Origin: Ekhidna sp.
GTDB lineage: Bacteria; Bacteroidota; Bacteroidia; Cytophagales; Cyclobacteriaceae
DNA: 5,306 nucleotides
Direction: 5' to 3'
NCBI GenBank assembly: GCA_013214445.1
Contig: JABSPG010000323.1
Location: 1 to 5,306, forward strand
Position numbers and translations under genes: made by a program. Below, one piece after another: positions 1 through 5,306 of this stretch; positions within the stretch are counted from its first letter, which is position 1; every line of letters begins with the position of its first letter. The notes beneath the pieces are model-generated. The model was not told where the DNA came from. It saw nothing but the letters and a program-made list of their open reading frames with translations, and searched no databases.

Positions 1-101
1 AAATGCTGTTGGTGAACGGCACCCTACAGGTCAATATCGAAGATAGCAATAGGCTGGTCTATACACTATCTAGAGCTAGTGTCACTGAATTGGGACTTTA
101 A
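1..101 (+). CDS. 3' end of an unrecognised protein (partial, truncated by window start)
   Basis: The frame that reads through from the left edge ends at TAA (99-101). It gives a C-terminal tail of about 33 residues containing NGTLQVNIEDSNRLVYTL and ending SVTELGL. An ATG at position 3 is probably internal, since nothing upstream is visible to act as a start. The alternating hydrophobic and polar pattern suggests beta strands, but I do not recognise the family and assign no function. The gene points towards the leftward genes (convergent). The hairpin that follows at 123-142 has no U-tract in the plus direction, so it is not an obvious terminator for this gene. It is called coding because the frame stays open from the edge to the stop and the composition looks protein-like; the short length limits certainty. 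Confidence 0.55.
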   Translation, partial: MLLVNGTLQVNIEDSNRLVYTLSRASVTELGL

Positions 102-114
102 GAAACTAAAGTAC

Positions 115-142
115 AAAAAAAAGGAAGGACCTTTGCCCTTCC
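115..142 (-). terminator. Rho-independent terminator for leftward transcription
   Basis: Read on the minus strand, a GGAAGG/CCTTCC stem (137-142 with 123-128, 8-nt loop 129-136) is followed directly by eight T residues (complement of the A-run 115-122). That is the classic order for intrinsic termination of leftward transcripts. In the plus direction the hairpin is followed by AACCTAAAG with no U-run. It could serve the leftward gene pair ending at 357, which would give a 3' UTR of about 215 nt, or the leftward promoter at 170-199, or both. Confidence 0.6.
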
Positions 143-169
143 AACCTAAAGTAATTGAGATCTCGGATT

Positions 170-199
170 CAAAAGTAGCAAGGTTTCTTGTAAATGCAA
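170..199 (-). promoter_or_regulatory. Leftward Bacteroidota-type promoter (TTG-N19-TACTTTTG)
   Basis: On the minus strand a TTG (197-199) is followed after exactly 19 nt by TACTTTTG (170-177). This matches the Bacteroidota housekeeping promoter consensus TTTG-N19-TAnnTTTG fully at the -7 element and at three of four bases of the -33 element. Transcription would start near 163-166 and head towards the terminator at 142-115. The -33 element lies inside the perfect palindrome 192-212, so a protein bound there should block the polymerase. No open reading frame follows on this strand before the terminator. Confidence 0.5.
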
Positions 200-212
200 C
201 ATTGTTGCATTT
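192..212. promoter_or_regulatory. Perfect 21-bp palindrome, putative Fur/Zur-family operator (site 1)
   Basis: Two 10-bp arms, AAATGCAACA (192-201) and TGTTGCATTT (203-212), are perfect reverse complements around one central T (202). The 15-bp core TGCAACATTGTTGCA (195-209) has the 7-1-7 arrangement typical of Fur-family operators (Fur, Zur, PerR). A second copy with one mismatch lies at 1722-1736, before the ABC transporter operon. The site covers the -33 element of the leftward promoter at 170-199. On the plus strand no convincing gene follows: only the minus-strand genes 357-1404 lie to the right. Which metalloregulator binds it is inference. Confidence 0.6.
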
Positions 213-356
213 TTATTTTATTCACAATGAAAGATTTAAATTGGACTTACTGAAATTGGGATGAAAAGACTTTTTTCAATTCCTTTTTGATCCTCTTTCA
301 GAAAGGCGAAAAGACCAGTTGAGCAAAGACAGTTTATTCCCTACTAGTTTGAGGAT

Positions 357-971
357 TTATTTTATGCTCAATTTATCTATCAAGCTTTTATCTTTTTGTG
401 AAAGTCCTACTATTTTAAAAATCTCTTTAAAAAACAGAACTTCTTTTTCTTGGTACTCCTCAATAGAAATAGGGTAGTAATCACCACCAGTTATCTCTTT
501 GATTTCAATAGAATCACCAATCCACAACTCACCTTGAAACCTTTGAACATAACCACGCAAATGACTTTTCTTACCACTGAGTCGAACGTTCCTTCTGAAA
601 CTTGCATATTCAGTTTCGTCAAAGGTTAAAGAGTCTAATTTTGACGAAACTTTAAGAAAATCCTGAATCATCGCACAAGCCATGATTTTATCCGGATAGG
701 ATACTCCGTTGGGGAAATAATGTATCACTGATCCCTTGTCAATAAGAGATGCAACCAGTTCTTCATAGCTATCAGATATTTTCAAATCTGTTATATCATC
801 TAAAATAAAATTCAGAATGTATGATTCCCTTTTATTGTGAACATCAAGGAAAAGAAGATAAAATTCACCCTTTTTGAAATCGCATTGATCGGTTGACTTT
901 GTATCAAATGTAACTTGGGCTTTTAGCGTGAGCCCCGATAAAAGAACTACAAAAGCATAGAGAAGTCTCAT
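357..971 (-). CDS. Secreted protein of unknown function
   Basis: A 204-residue protein read from ATG at 969-971 to TAA at 357-359. The frame stays open upstream to 1082, but the start at 971 is preferred because it places a textbook signal peptide at the N-terminus: MR, then a hydrophobic core (residues 3-15), then LKAQ, with likely signal peptidase I cleavage around residue 19. The longer version would also run into the end of the upstream gene. The mature part is mixed charged/hydrophobic with three cysteines-or-fewer and no lipobox, no repeat and no motif I recognise. It should be exported to the periplasm or beyond. It lies 58 nt downstream of the membrane-protein gene 1030-1404 on the same strand, probably co-transcribed. 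One hand-counted 60-nt stretch (421-480) is about 30% GC, lower than stretches counted in the transporter operon. No Shine-Dalgarno is evident. Confidence 0.65.
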   Translation of the reverse strand: MRLLYAFVVLLSGLTLKAQVTFDTKSTDQCDFKKGEFYLLFLDVHNKRESYILNFILDDITDLKISDSYEELVASLIDKGSVIHYFPNGVSYPDKIMACAMIQDFLKVSSKLDSLTFDETEYASFRRNVRLSGKKSHLRGYVQRFQGELWIGDSIEIKEITGGDYYPISIEEYQEKEVLFFKEIFKIVGLSQKDKSLIDKLSIK

Positions 972-1029
972 TGATCTATAGTTGATAAAAAAGTAACTGC
1001 TGAGGGTTTGAGGGCTCACCCGATACTTC

Positions 1030-1404
1030 CTAATTGAATACATATGAATATAATCCGACACATCCAAAACCCGCAAGTACAAGCAACCATGATAAGATCT
1101 TGAACCAAATATTATCTACTTTGGATTTCCTAATCTCATTGTAGATTTTTTCATATCTACTACCATAAAGAAACTTAAAGAAGAAAAAAATTAATCCTAA
1201 AACTATGATGAAAACCGCAAATTCAAAAGACAATCTTTGTCTACCCAACAAATAGTTGGATAAGGAGACTACTGCTGCAAGAATTAAGCTAAATGAGGAA
1301 CCTACAAGACCGAATGCAGTCAAGTGAGGTATGTCATTATTGTAGTTACCATCCTTATAGTAGACATTGTAGATGTGAAAGTATATTGTATCTAAAAATC
1401 TCAT
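1030..1404 (-). CDS. Small three-helix membrane protein of unknown function
   Basis: A 124-residue protein from ATG (1402-1404) to TAG (1030-1032). About 27 soluble, Tyr/Asn-rich residues come first, then three predicted membrane helices at roughly 28-52, 61-80 and 100-122. A short basic/acidic stretch (81-99, with SRYEKIYNEIRKSKVD) between helices 2 and 3 would face one side of the membrane. I recognise no family; small membrane proteins like this are common and mostly uncharacterised in Bacteroidota. It is the first gene of a leftward pair with the secreted protein 357-971 and is divergent from the ABC operon. No clear Shine-Dalgarno or TAnnTTTG promoter was found upstream. A counted 60-nt stretch (1201-1260) is about 33% GC. 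The intact frame and coherent hydrophobic profile support a real gene. Confidence 0.65.
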   Translation of the reverse strand: MRFLDTIYFHIYNVYYKDGNYNNDIPHLTAFGLVGSSFSLILAAVVSLSNYLLGRQRLSFEFAVFIIVLGLIFFFFKFLYGSRYEKIYNEIRKSKVDNIWFKILSWLLVLAGFGCVGLYSYVFN

Positions 1405-1721
1405 GTTGGTATTTTTCGAGTTGAATAAGCGAATTCTCTCATGCTAAAGCATCTGTTTGTGTCTATTCAATATTTCAAACAATCAACAACCACCTTTCCT
1501 GAACGGTAATTTATACCTCTCCTAGAGCTCAATTCGTATTGTTCTTTCACAAAAGAAATTCAACTGACGAATAATGGAGAATACAGCAAAATAGAATTTG
1601 CTATGATCTCCTTCCTGTTGGATCTGTAATGCTCTTGCTTTTTAACGCTTTAGTTTCGTCTCAACGAGATGCTTAGCCAAGGCGGGTTCGTGATGAAGAA
1701 TCCTCTTTATAAATACCCACC

Positions 1722-1736
1722 TGCAACAATATTGCA
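1722..1736. promoter_or_regulatory. Imperfect 7-1-7 inverted repeat, putative Fur/Zur-family operator (site 2)
   Basis: TGCAACAATATTGCA has the same left arm TGCAACA as the perfect palindrome at 195-209; its right arm is TATTGCA instead of TGTTGCA, one base off symmetry. Both sites continue with TTT on the right. It lies 44 nt upstream of the ATPase start codon, beside a -7-like element at 1747-1754, so it would overlap the -33 region of the operon promoter. This position suits a repressor that controls the ABC transporter and the downstream COG0523 GTPase. The regulator identity (Zur preferred from context) is inferred. Confidence 0.55.
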
Positions 1737-1746
1737 TTTAGTATCC

Positions 1747-1754
1747 TATCTTCG
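1747..1754 (+). promoter_or_regulatory. Candidate -7 element of the ABC operon promoter
   Basis: TATCTTCG differs from the Bacteroidota -7 consensus TAnnTTTG at one base. The expected -33 position, 19 nt upstream, falls inside the operator-like repeat (about 1725-1727) and reads AAC, not TTG, so the -33 is poor. A start near 1758-1761 would leave a 5' leader of about 20 nt before the ATG at 1781. A weak -33 would be tolerable in a regulated promoter, but the call is tentative. Confidence 0.35.
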
Positions 1755-1767
1755 ACACTTCAAATGT

Positions 1768-1771
1768 GGAG
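1768..1771 (+). promoter_or_regulatory. Ribosome binding site deciding the ATPase start
   Basis: GGAG lies 9 nt before ATG 1781-1783. It favours that ATG over the in-frame GTG at 1766, which would overlap the GGAG itself and add five residues (MEFIV) before the standard N-terminus of the ATPase. Confidence 0.5.
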
Positions 1772-1780
1772 TTTATTGTC

Positions 1781-2482
1781 ATGATAGAAATCAATAATGT
1801 AACGAAAAGCTACAAAGCTAACTTGGCTTTGAATGGGCTAAACCTCAAGGTTGGAAAAGGGGAGATTTATGCCTTGCTTGGCTCCAATGGAGCAGGAAAA
1901 ACAACCACGATAAACCTTCTTTTAGGCTTTTTGGAGCCTTCATCAGGTGAGATATTCCTGAACGGATCCAAGCCACATGTAGATAGAAAGGTGGTAAGCG
2001 GTAATGTTGCGTACATTCCAGAAAATGTCAGTCTGTATCCGTACCTGAGCGGGGTAGAAAATTTGGATTACTTCTGCGGGATTGCCGGTATCCATAAGAG
2101 CAAACAAGCGCTCAAAGAAATTCTTACTGGCTGTGGCCTGCAGGAATCATTTCAGGATAAGAAAGTCTCTGAGTATTCGAAAGGAATGAGACAAAAGGTA
2201 GGCATTGCCATTGCCTATACAAAAGACGCCAAGGTGCTTCTTCTAGACGAACCGGCTAGCGGATTGGATCCTTCTGCTAGTAATGAACTAACTGCTTTGC
2301 TAAAGAAACTGGCCTCTGAAGGTGCCTGTATCCTCATGGCCTCTCATGACCTTTTCCGGGTTAGAGAAACAGCCAACCGAATTGGTATTTTGAAACAGGG
2401 CGCGATAGTAGAAGAGCTGGATGCTGCAGATGTTACAGCCGGCACATTAGAAGAGATGTACCTGCAATACATGAAAAACTGA
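1781..2482 (+). CDS. ABC-2 type transporter ATP-binding protein (NosF/CcmA-like)
   Basis: A 233-residue nucleotide-binding subunit that should hydrolyse ATP in the cytoplasm to power the two permeases encoded next. All core ABC motifs are present: Walker A GSNGAGKT (34-41), a Q-loop region YIPENV with Glu81 where Gln is classical (usual in this subfamily), signature YSKGMRQK (132-139), Walker B VLLLDEP (152-158), D-loop SGLD (160-163) and switch His189 (ASHD). Length is normal for a minimal ATPase of the COG1131 type, without a C-terminal extension. ATG 1781 is chosen because the N-terminus MIEINNVTKSY fits the family and GGAG precedes it. First gene of a rightward operon: only 6 nt separate its stop from the first permease. 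The operator-like repeat at 1722-1736 suggests metal-responsive control. The ABC ATPase assignment is certain; the substrate is not determined. Confidence 0.95.
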   Translation: MIEINNVTKSYKANLALNGLNLKVGKGEIYALLGSNGAGKTTTINLLLGFLEPSSGEIFLNGSKPHVDRKVVSGNVAYIPENVSLYPYLSGVENLDYFCGIAGIHKSKQALKEILTGCGLQESFQDKKVSEYSKGMRQKVGIAIAYTKDAKVLLLDEPASGLDPSASNELTALLKKLASEGACILMASHDLFRVRETANRIGILKQGAIVEELDAADVTAGTLEEMYLQYMKN

Positions 2483-2488
2483 GTCGGT

Positions 2489-3904
2489 ATGATACAAATA
2501 CTTCTAAATGAATGGAAAGGATGGTCTAGGACCGGGCAGTTTCGTTGGCTCTTTGTTGGACTCGTAGGGGTGCTGCTCCTGCTTAGCTATTTTGGGGTGC
2601 AGGACGTTCGAAATCGTCAGGCTCTAGTTGATCAATCCAAAAGAGAGGTACGTGAGCAATGGGAAAACATGGGTCCAACCAACCCGCATGGAGCGGCACA
2701 TTATGGCTCGTATGCTTTTAAACCATTGAACTCACTAAGCGCATTGGATGAAGGGGTGAACTTGACGGCTGGGAGTGTTTTGCGACTAGAAGGGCATGTA
2801 CAAAATGAAGTCGTTCATAGTGCTCAGTCACAATCGGCTTTTATCTCTTATTTCGGGCCGCTCAAAGCATCCATTGTATTGCAAGTCATTGTTCCACTAT
2901 TCATGATATTCCTAACCTACTATGCAGTGAAAAGCGAGCATGAACAGGGAAGAGTCAGGCTCTTGATGGTCCAGGGGATCACTTATCCCAAACTTGTTTT
3001 TGGTAAGGTACTAGCCATCTGGATACTTTCTTTAATCATTTTGCTAGTGACTTTAGGATCACAAATCGCAATTTTTGGAGCGGGGTTGGAAGCCGATTTC
3101 TTATTGAGGTCCGCGTTAATCGTTTTAGCTTATGCAGTCTTTTATCTCATTATCACTTCGCTTACAGCTTCATTTTGTGCGTGGGCAAGCCAAGGGGCTT
3201 CCTCTTTGACTTTCATGCTGGCTGTCTGGGTAGTTTGGCTGATCTTTTTACCAAAGTTAGCTGGCTGGTATGTGGAAAAACAACACCCACTTCCATCTAG
3301 GGAAGCTTTTACCTCTGCCATGCGTGAGGATAGAAGTAAGGGAATTGATGGACATAATCCAGCTGACGAACGGGAGCAAGCATTCAAAGACAGTGTACTT
3401 ATGGCTTATGATGTGCAGCATCTGGATAGCTTGCCTATCAACTATGACGGCCTGCTTATGCAGGCAGATGAAGAGTATGGAAACAAGGTTTGGGATAAGC
3501 ATTTTGGCTCTTTGTTTGAGGTTATGCAACGGCAGAAAACAAACCTCCAGTTAGTTGGATTGATTAACCCATATGGTTCACTACGCAGTTTAAGTATGGG
3601 GATTAGTGGTACAGACCAGTGGAGTCATCTGCATTTTCAAAAAGAAGCAGAAGCCTATCGAAGGGTCTTCATAAAAGAACTGAATGATGAACATGCCTAC
3701 GGAGGAAGTAAAAATGGGGATTGGGGATGGAAAGCAGAGCAAGAGTTTTTCAATGGAATAGAGGATTTTCATTACACAAACCCTCGTTACACTCAAGCAG
3801 CTAGGATCTATCAGCAGGATTGGTTTAATCTGATCCTTTGGTTAGTCATTGCCTTGATGTCTTTAGGGGTAGCAACGAAGAAGAGAGAAAGTAAACCACT
3901 ATGA
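2489..3904 (+). CDS. ABC-2 permease, DUF3526/NosY-like, first of a pair
   Basis: A 471-residue inner-membrane subunit. Hydrophobic segments lie at about 20-36, 126-146, 169-197, 205-228, 237-258 and 445-462, giving six helices with the N- and C-termini in the cytoplasm. Two large loops (37-125 and 259-444) should face the periplasm. The first loop carries NPHGAAHYGSYAFKP (65-79), a motif I associate with DUF3526 permeases, with two histidines close together. The cytoplasmic segment after helix 2, KSEHEQGRVRLLMVQG (148-163), resembles the E-x-E-x-G-x-x-R-L-L coupling segment of ABC-2 permeases. It starts 6 nt after the ATPase stop and its own TGA overlaps the next start codon, so all three subunits should be made together. 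Family resemblance to NosY (copper-site maturation of nitrous oxide reductase) is known in general; the substrate here is unknown, with metal-related export or maturation an inference from context. Confidence 0.88.
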   Translation: MIQILLNEWKGWSRTGQFRWLFVGLVGVLLLLSYFGVQDVRNRQALVDQSKREVREQWENMGPTNPHGAAHYGSYAFKPLNSLSALDEGVNLTAGSVLRLEGHVQNEVVHSAQSQSAFISYFGPLKASIVLQVIVPLFMIFLTYYAVKSEHEQGRVRLLMVQGITYPKLVFGKVLAIWILSLIILLVTLGSQIAIFGAGLEADFLLRSALIVLAYAVFYLIITSLTASFCAWASQGASSLTFMLAVWVVWLIFLPKLAGWYVEKQHPLPSREAFTSAMREDRSKGIDGHNPADEREQAFKDSVLMAYDVQHLDSLPINYDGLLMQADEEYGNKVWDKHFGSLFEVMQRQKTNLQLVGLINPYGSLRSLSMGISGTDQWSHLHFQKEAEAYRRVFIKELNDEHAYGGSKNGDWGWKAEQEFFNGIEDFHYTNPRYTQAARIYQQDWFNLILWLVIALMSLGVATKKRESKPL

Positions 3905-5211
3905 AAAAAATCTTGTATTATGAGTGGCTTCATTTCTGGAGAAATCCTGCTCGCCCGATAGCTACTTTGTTATTTGTGTCAGCTGCCGTCTTTGGTATAC
4001 TGAATGGAGTATCCACTTATATGGATCGCCAAACTCAGCTTGTCACTATTAATGAGCGAATAGCGGATACCCAAGCTGAGGCATATGAGTGGTTTGATTC
4101 CGGCAAGTCAGGCCCTGAAGGAAGACCTTGGGTAGATATTAACTCGGCATTTTGGTCTATGTGGTACGCTAGTCACCATTTGATGGATGTGCCAGATCCG
4201 ACCATGTCGTATAATGTGGGACAATCAGCCCACTTTGGATATTATAAGCGAGTAAGTATGTGGTCCACAGCTTTCGATAGTGACCTCACTGCTGAGATCG
4301 CAAACCCGGAAATCACGCAATCGGGGGCGCTAGATTTTTCGTTTGTATGGATTTATCTAATGCCACTCTTACTGATCGTACTAACCTTTCACATTAAAGG
4401 GATGGAGGAAGATATGGGGTTCTTGAACTTACTTAAGGTTCAAAAAGCTACTATTTCTTCATGGATCTTACAACGATTATTCGTGATTGGATTTGGGCTG
4501 TTAGGGCTGCTGTTGTTGTCAGTATTCATTCCTGTTGCATTTATTGCAGATATTGCTCTTGGACAAGATATCCTATTGCTATTTGCAGCTTACACCTGCT
4601 ATCTTTTAATGTGGATGCTAATTGTATTTCTCATCATTCTTTTTGGACAAGGTCAGGCAAACCAAGCGCTGAAGATGGTTGGGGTTTGGCTTTTGTTAGC
4701 GGTAGTCATTCCAGGTGTTGTGAATCAATACGTATTGCTGAATAAACCAGCAGACCTCATGATGGACATGATAGAAGCAGGTAGAGAGGGACAGTCTGAG
4801 ATTTTTGCTCGTGAAAAGGATGAAATCCTGAAAGAGGTCATGGTGGCAATTCCAGATCTCAAGAGCTTTGAAGTTGCTAAAAATGATACCCTGATTACGC
4901 AAGAGATGATTAATGGTGCTTATCGGGTGGTGCTGAATGAATATATGGGACAAATAGTGAATGCGATTATTGAAGAACAGAACGAGCGGAACGGAATTAT
5001 CGCTTCAACCTATTTCTTTAATCCGGTCACAGCCTTTCATTTCTGGCTCAACAGCATCACAAAAACGGGACATCAAGATAACCTTCGGTTTCGAAAGAAG
5101 ATTCAGGAAGCAGGGGACAAAATTCATTACCGGCTGACGTTAGATGAATGGCAGAATCGAAGGATGGATCGACAGGGATTTGATGCCTATGTGAATTTGT
5201 TATCTGATTGA
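3901..5211 (+). CDS. ABC-2 permease, DUF3526-like, second of a pair, without a C-terminal helix
   Basis: A 436-residue membrane protein whose ATG shares ATGA with the stop of the previous permease (4-nt overlap), indicating translational coupling. Layout mirrors its partner: helix at about 19-37, periplasmic loop 38-146, then helices at about 147-165, 190-216, 223-249 and 257-279, and a long hydrophilic C-terminal region (280-436). The loop holds SHH (91-93) and GQSAHFGYYK (107-116). After helix 2, KGMEEDMGFLNLLKVQ (166-181) is a divergent version of the coupling segment. Segment NPVTAFHFWLNSI (374-386) plausibly corresponds to NPYGSLRSLSMGI in the first permease, so the two are probably diverged paralogues forming a heterodimer. 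Unlike the first, it has no final helix: it ends FDAYVNLLSD, and no hydrophobic segment is encoded in the short gap after the stop. Its tail would then end in the periplasm. Confidence 0.87.
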   Translation: MKKILYYEWLHFWRNPARPIATLLFVSAAVFGILNGVSTYMDRQTQLVTINERIADTQAEAYEWFDSGKSGPEGRPWVDINSAFWSMWYASHHLMDVPDPTMSYNVGQSAHFGYYKRVSMWSTAFDSDLTAEIANPEITQSGALDFSFVWIYLMPLLLIVLTFHIKGMEEDMGFLNLLKVQKATISSWILQRLFVIGFGLLGLLLLSVFIPVAFIADIALGQDILLLFAAYTCYLLMWMLIVFLIILFGQGQANQALKMVGVWLLLAVVIPGVVNQYVLLNKPADLMMDMIEAGREGQSEIFAREKDEILKEVMVAIPDLKSFEVAKNDTLITQEMINGAYRVVLNEYMGQIVNAIIEEQNERNGIIASTYFFNPVTAFHFWLNSITKTGHQDNLRFRKKIQEAGDKIHYRLTLDEWQNRRMDRQGFDAYVNLLSD

Positions 5212-5255
5212 TTCAATGAACTTTTTGAAGTGAAAAAAGCTTTTCATCTACTGAA

Positions 5256-5306
5256 ATGCAGCGTAAACCCGTACATATCATTACCGGATTTCTTGGTGCC
5301 GGGAAG
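5256..5306 (+). CDS. CobW/COG0523-family P-loop GTPase (5' end only)
   Basis: The first 17 codons are visible and run off the window end: MQRKPVHIITGFLGAGK. GFLGAGK at residues 11-17 is the Walker A (G1) motif typical of COG0523 GTPases (CobW, YeiR, YjiA, ZigA), placed directly after an N-terminal beta strand, as in that family. These cytoplasmic proteins bind and deliver metals; different members serve cobalt/cobalamin, nitrile hydratase iron or cobalt, and zinc, and many of the last group are repressed by Zur. The start lies 44 nt after the second permease stop on the same strand, with no obvious terminator (a TGAAAA/TTTTCA hairpin at 5231-5246 lacks a T-run) and no clear Shine-Dalgarno, so it is probably in the same operon. 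The subfamily cannot be told without the rest of the protein, such as the CxCC motif expected after Walker A. Confidence 0.8.
   Translation, partial: MQRKPVHIITGFLGAGK

Larger units (their letters stand above)
1405..1780. other. Divergent intergenic region (376 nt)
   Basis: No convincing gene was found on either strand; ATG-initiated frames here are very short (for example 15 codons from 1629). It holds small inverted repeats: ATGCT/AGCAT with a 2-nt spacer (1441-1452), AGCAAA/TTTGCT with a 6-nt spacer (1585-1602), and a weak CGTCTC/GAGATG hairpin (1657-1672). None is followed by a T-run. The right end carries the operator-like site (1722-1736), a -7-like element (1747-1754) and the ribosome binding site of the ABC operon. 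The rest is unexplained. Confidence 0.5.

Noticed and set aside
79..264. Plus-strand 61-codon frame starting at GTG
   Set aside because: It begins inside the end of the upstream gene and runs through the leftward terminator, promoter and perfect palindrome. Its composition is low-complexity (Lys/Phe/Leu from A/T runs) and no ribosome binding site is present.
261..290. Short frame MKRLFSIPF after the first palindrome, resembling the start of a signal peptide
   Set aside because: It stops after nine codons and no continuation was recognised in the other frames before the leftward gene. A decayed gene start is possible but not supportable.
1629..1676. 15-codon frame MLLLFNALVSSQRDA in the divergent intergenic region
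   Set aside because: Too short, no Shine-Dalgarno, and no sign that it is a leader peptide (no attenuator-like hairpin with a T-run follows).
2021..2026. Q-loop glutamine of the ABC ATPase replaced by glutamate (Glu81 in YIPENV)
   Set aside because: Glutamate at this place is frequent in the COG1131/NosF-like subfamily, and all other catalytic motifs are intact, so it is not evidence of inactivation.
3142..3796. Several opposite-strand and out-of-frame reading frames of 68-94 codons within the first permease
   Set aside because: All lie inside a gene with clear family features; their translations lack coherent domains and they have no start signals. The same holds for frames within the second permease (4461-4953).
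5231..5246. TGAAAA-AAGC-TTTTCA hairpin between the second permease and the GTPase gene as an operon terminator
   Set aside because: The stem is AT-rich and weak and is followed by TCTACTG rather than a T-run, so read-through into the GTPase gene is more likely.

Overview
The window most likely comes from a Bacteroidota chromosome, probably a Cytophagia-type marine or environmental lineage. This is inferred from the moderately AT-rich DNA, the paired NosY/DUF3526-type ABC permeases, exported proteins with an '...KAQ' signal-peptide end, weak Shine-Dalgarno sites, and a promoter-like TTG-N19-TAnnTTTG match (the Bacteroidota sigma-ABfr consensus). No rRNA, tRNA, CRISPR array or insertion sequence was seen.

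Layout. Positions 1-101 hold the 3' end of an unrecognised plus-strand gene. Positions 102-356 are noncoding but rich in signals: a hairpin with a U-tract that works as a terminator in the leftward direction (115-142), a leftward promoter-like sequence (170-199), and a perfect 21-bp palindrome (192-212) over the promoter's upstream element. Positions 357-1404 hold two leftward, AT-rich genes of unknown function: a secreted protein and a three-helix membrane protein. Positions 1405-1780 are intergenic and contain a second, imperfect copy of the palindrome (1722-1736). From 1781 to the window end runs a rightward operon: an ABC ATPase, two large ABC-2 permeases (the second overlaps the first by ATGA), and, 44 nt later, the first 17 codons of a CobW/COG0523-type P-loop GTPase.

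How the genes may work together. The ATPase and the two permeases should form one inner-membrane ABC-2 transporter in which both permeases carry large extracytoplasmic domains. COG0523 GTPases are metal chaperones or metal-insertion proteins, and many are controlled by the zinc repressor Zur. The 7-1-7 inverted repeat (TGCAACA-N-TRTTGCA) in front of the operon has the architecture of Fur/Zur-family operators. The best reading is a metal-responsive (perhaps zinc-starvation) operon encoding a NosFY-like transporter and a metallochaperone. This is inference: neither the regulator nor the substrate is shown by the sequence. The most unusual element is the first palindrome, which appears to control a leftward promoter that meets a terminator after only about 50 nt, suggesting a tiny regulated RNA or a relic promoter.
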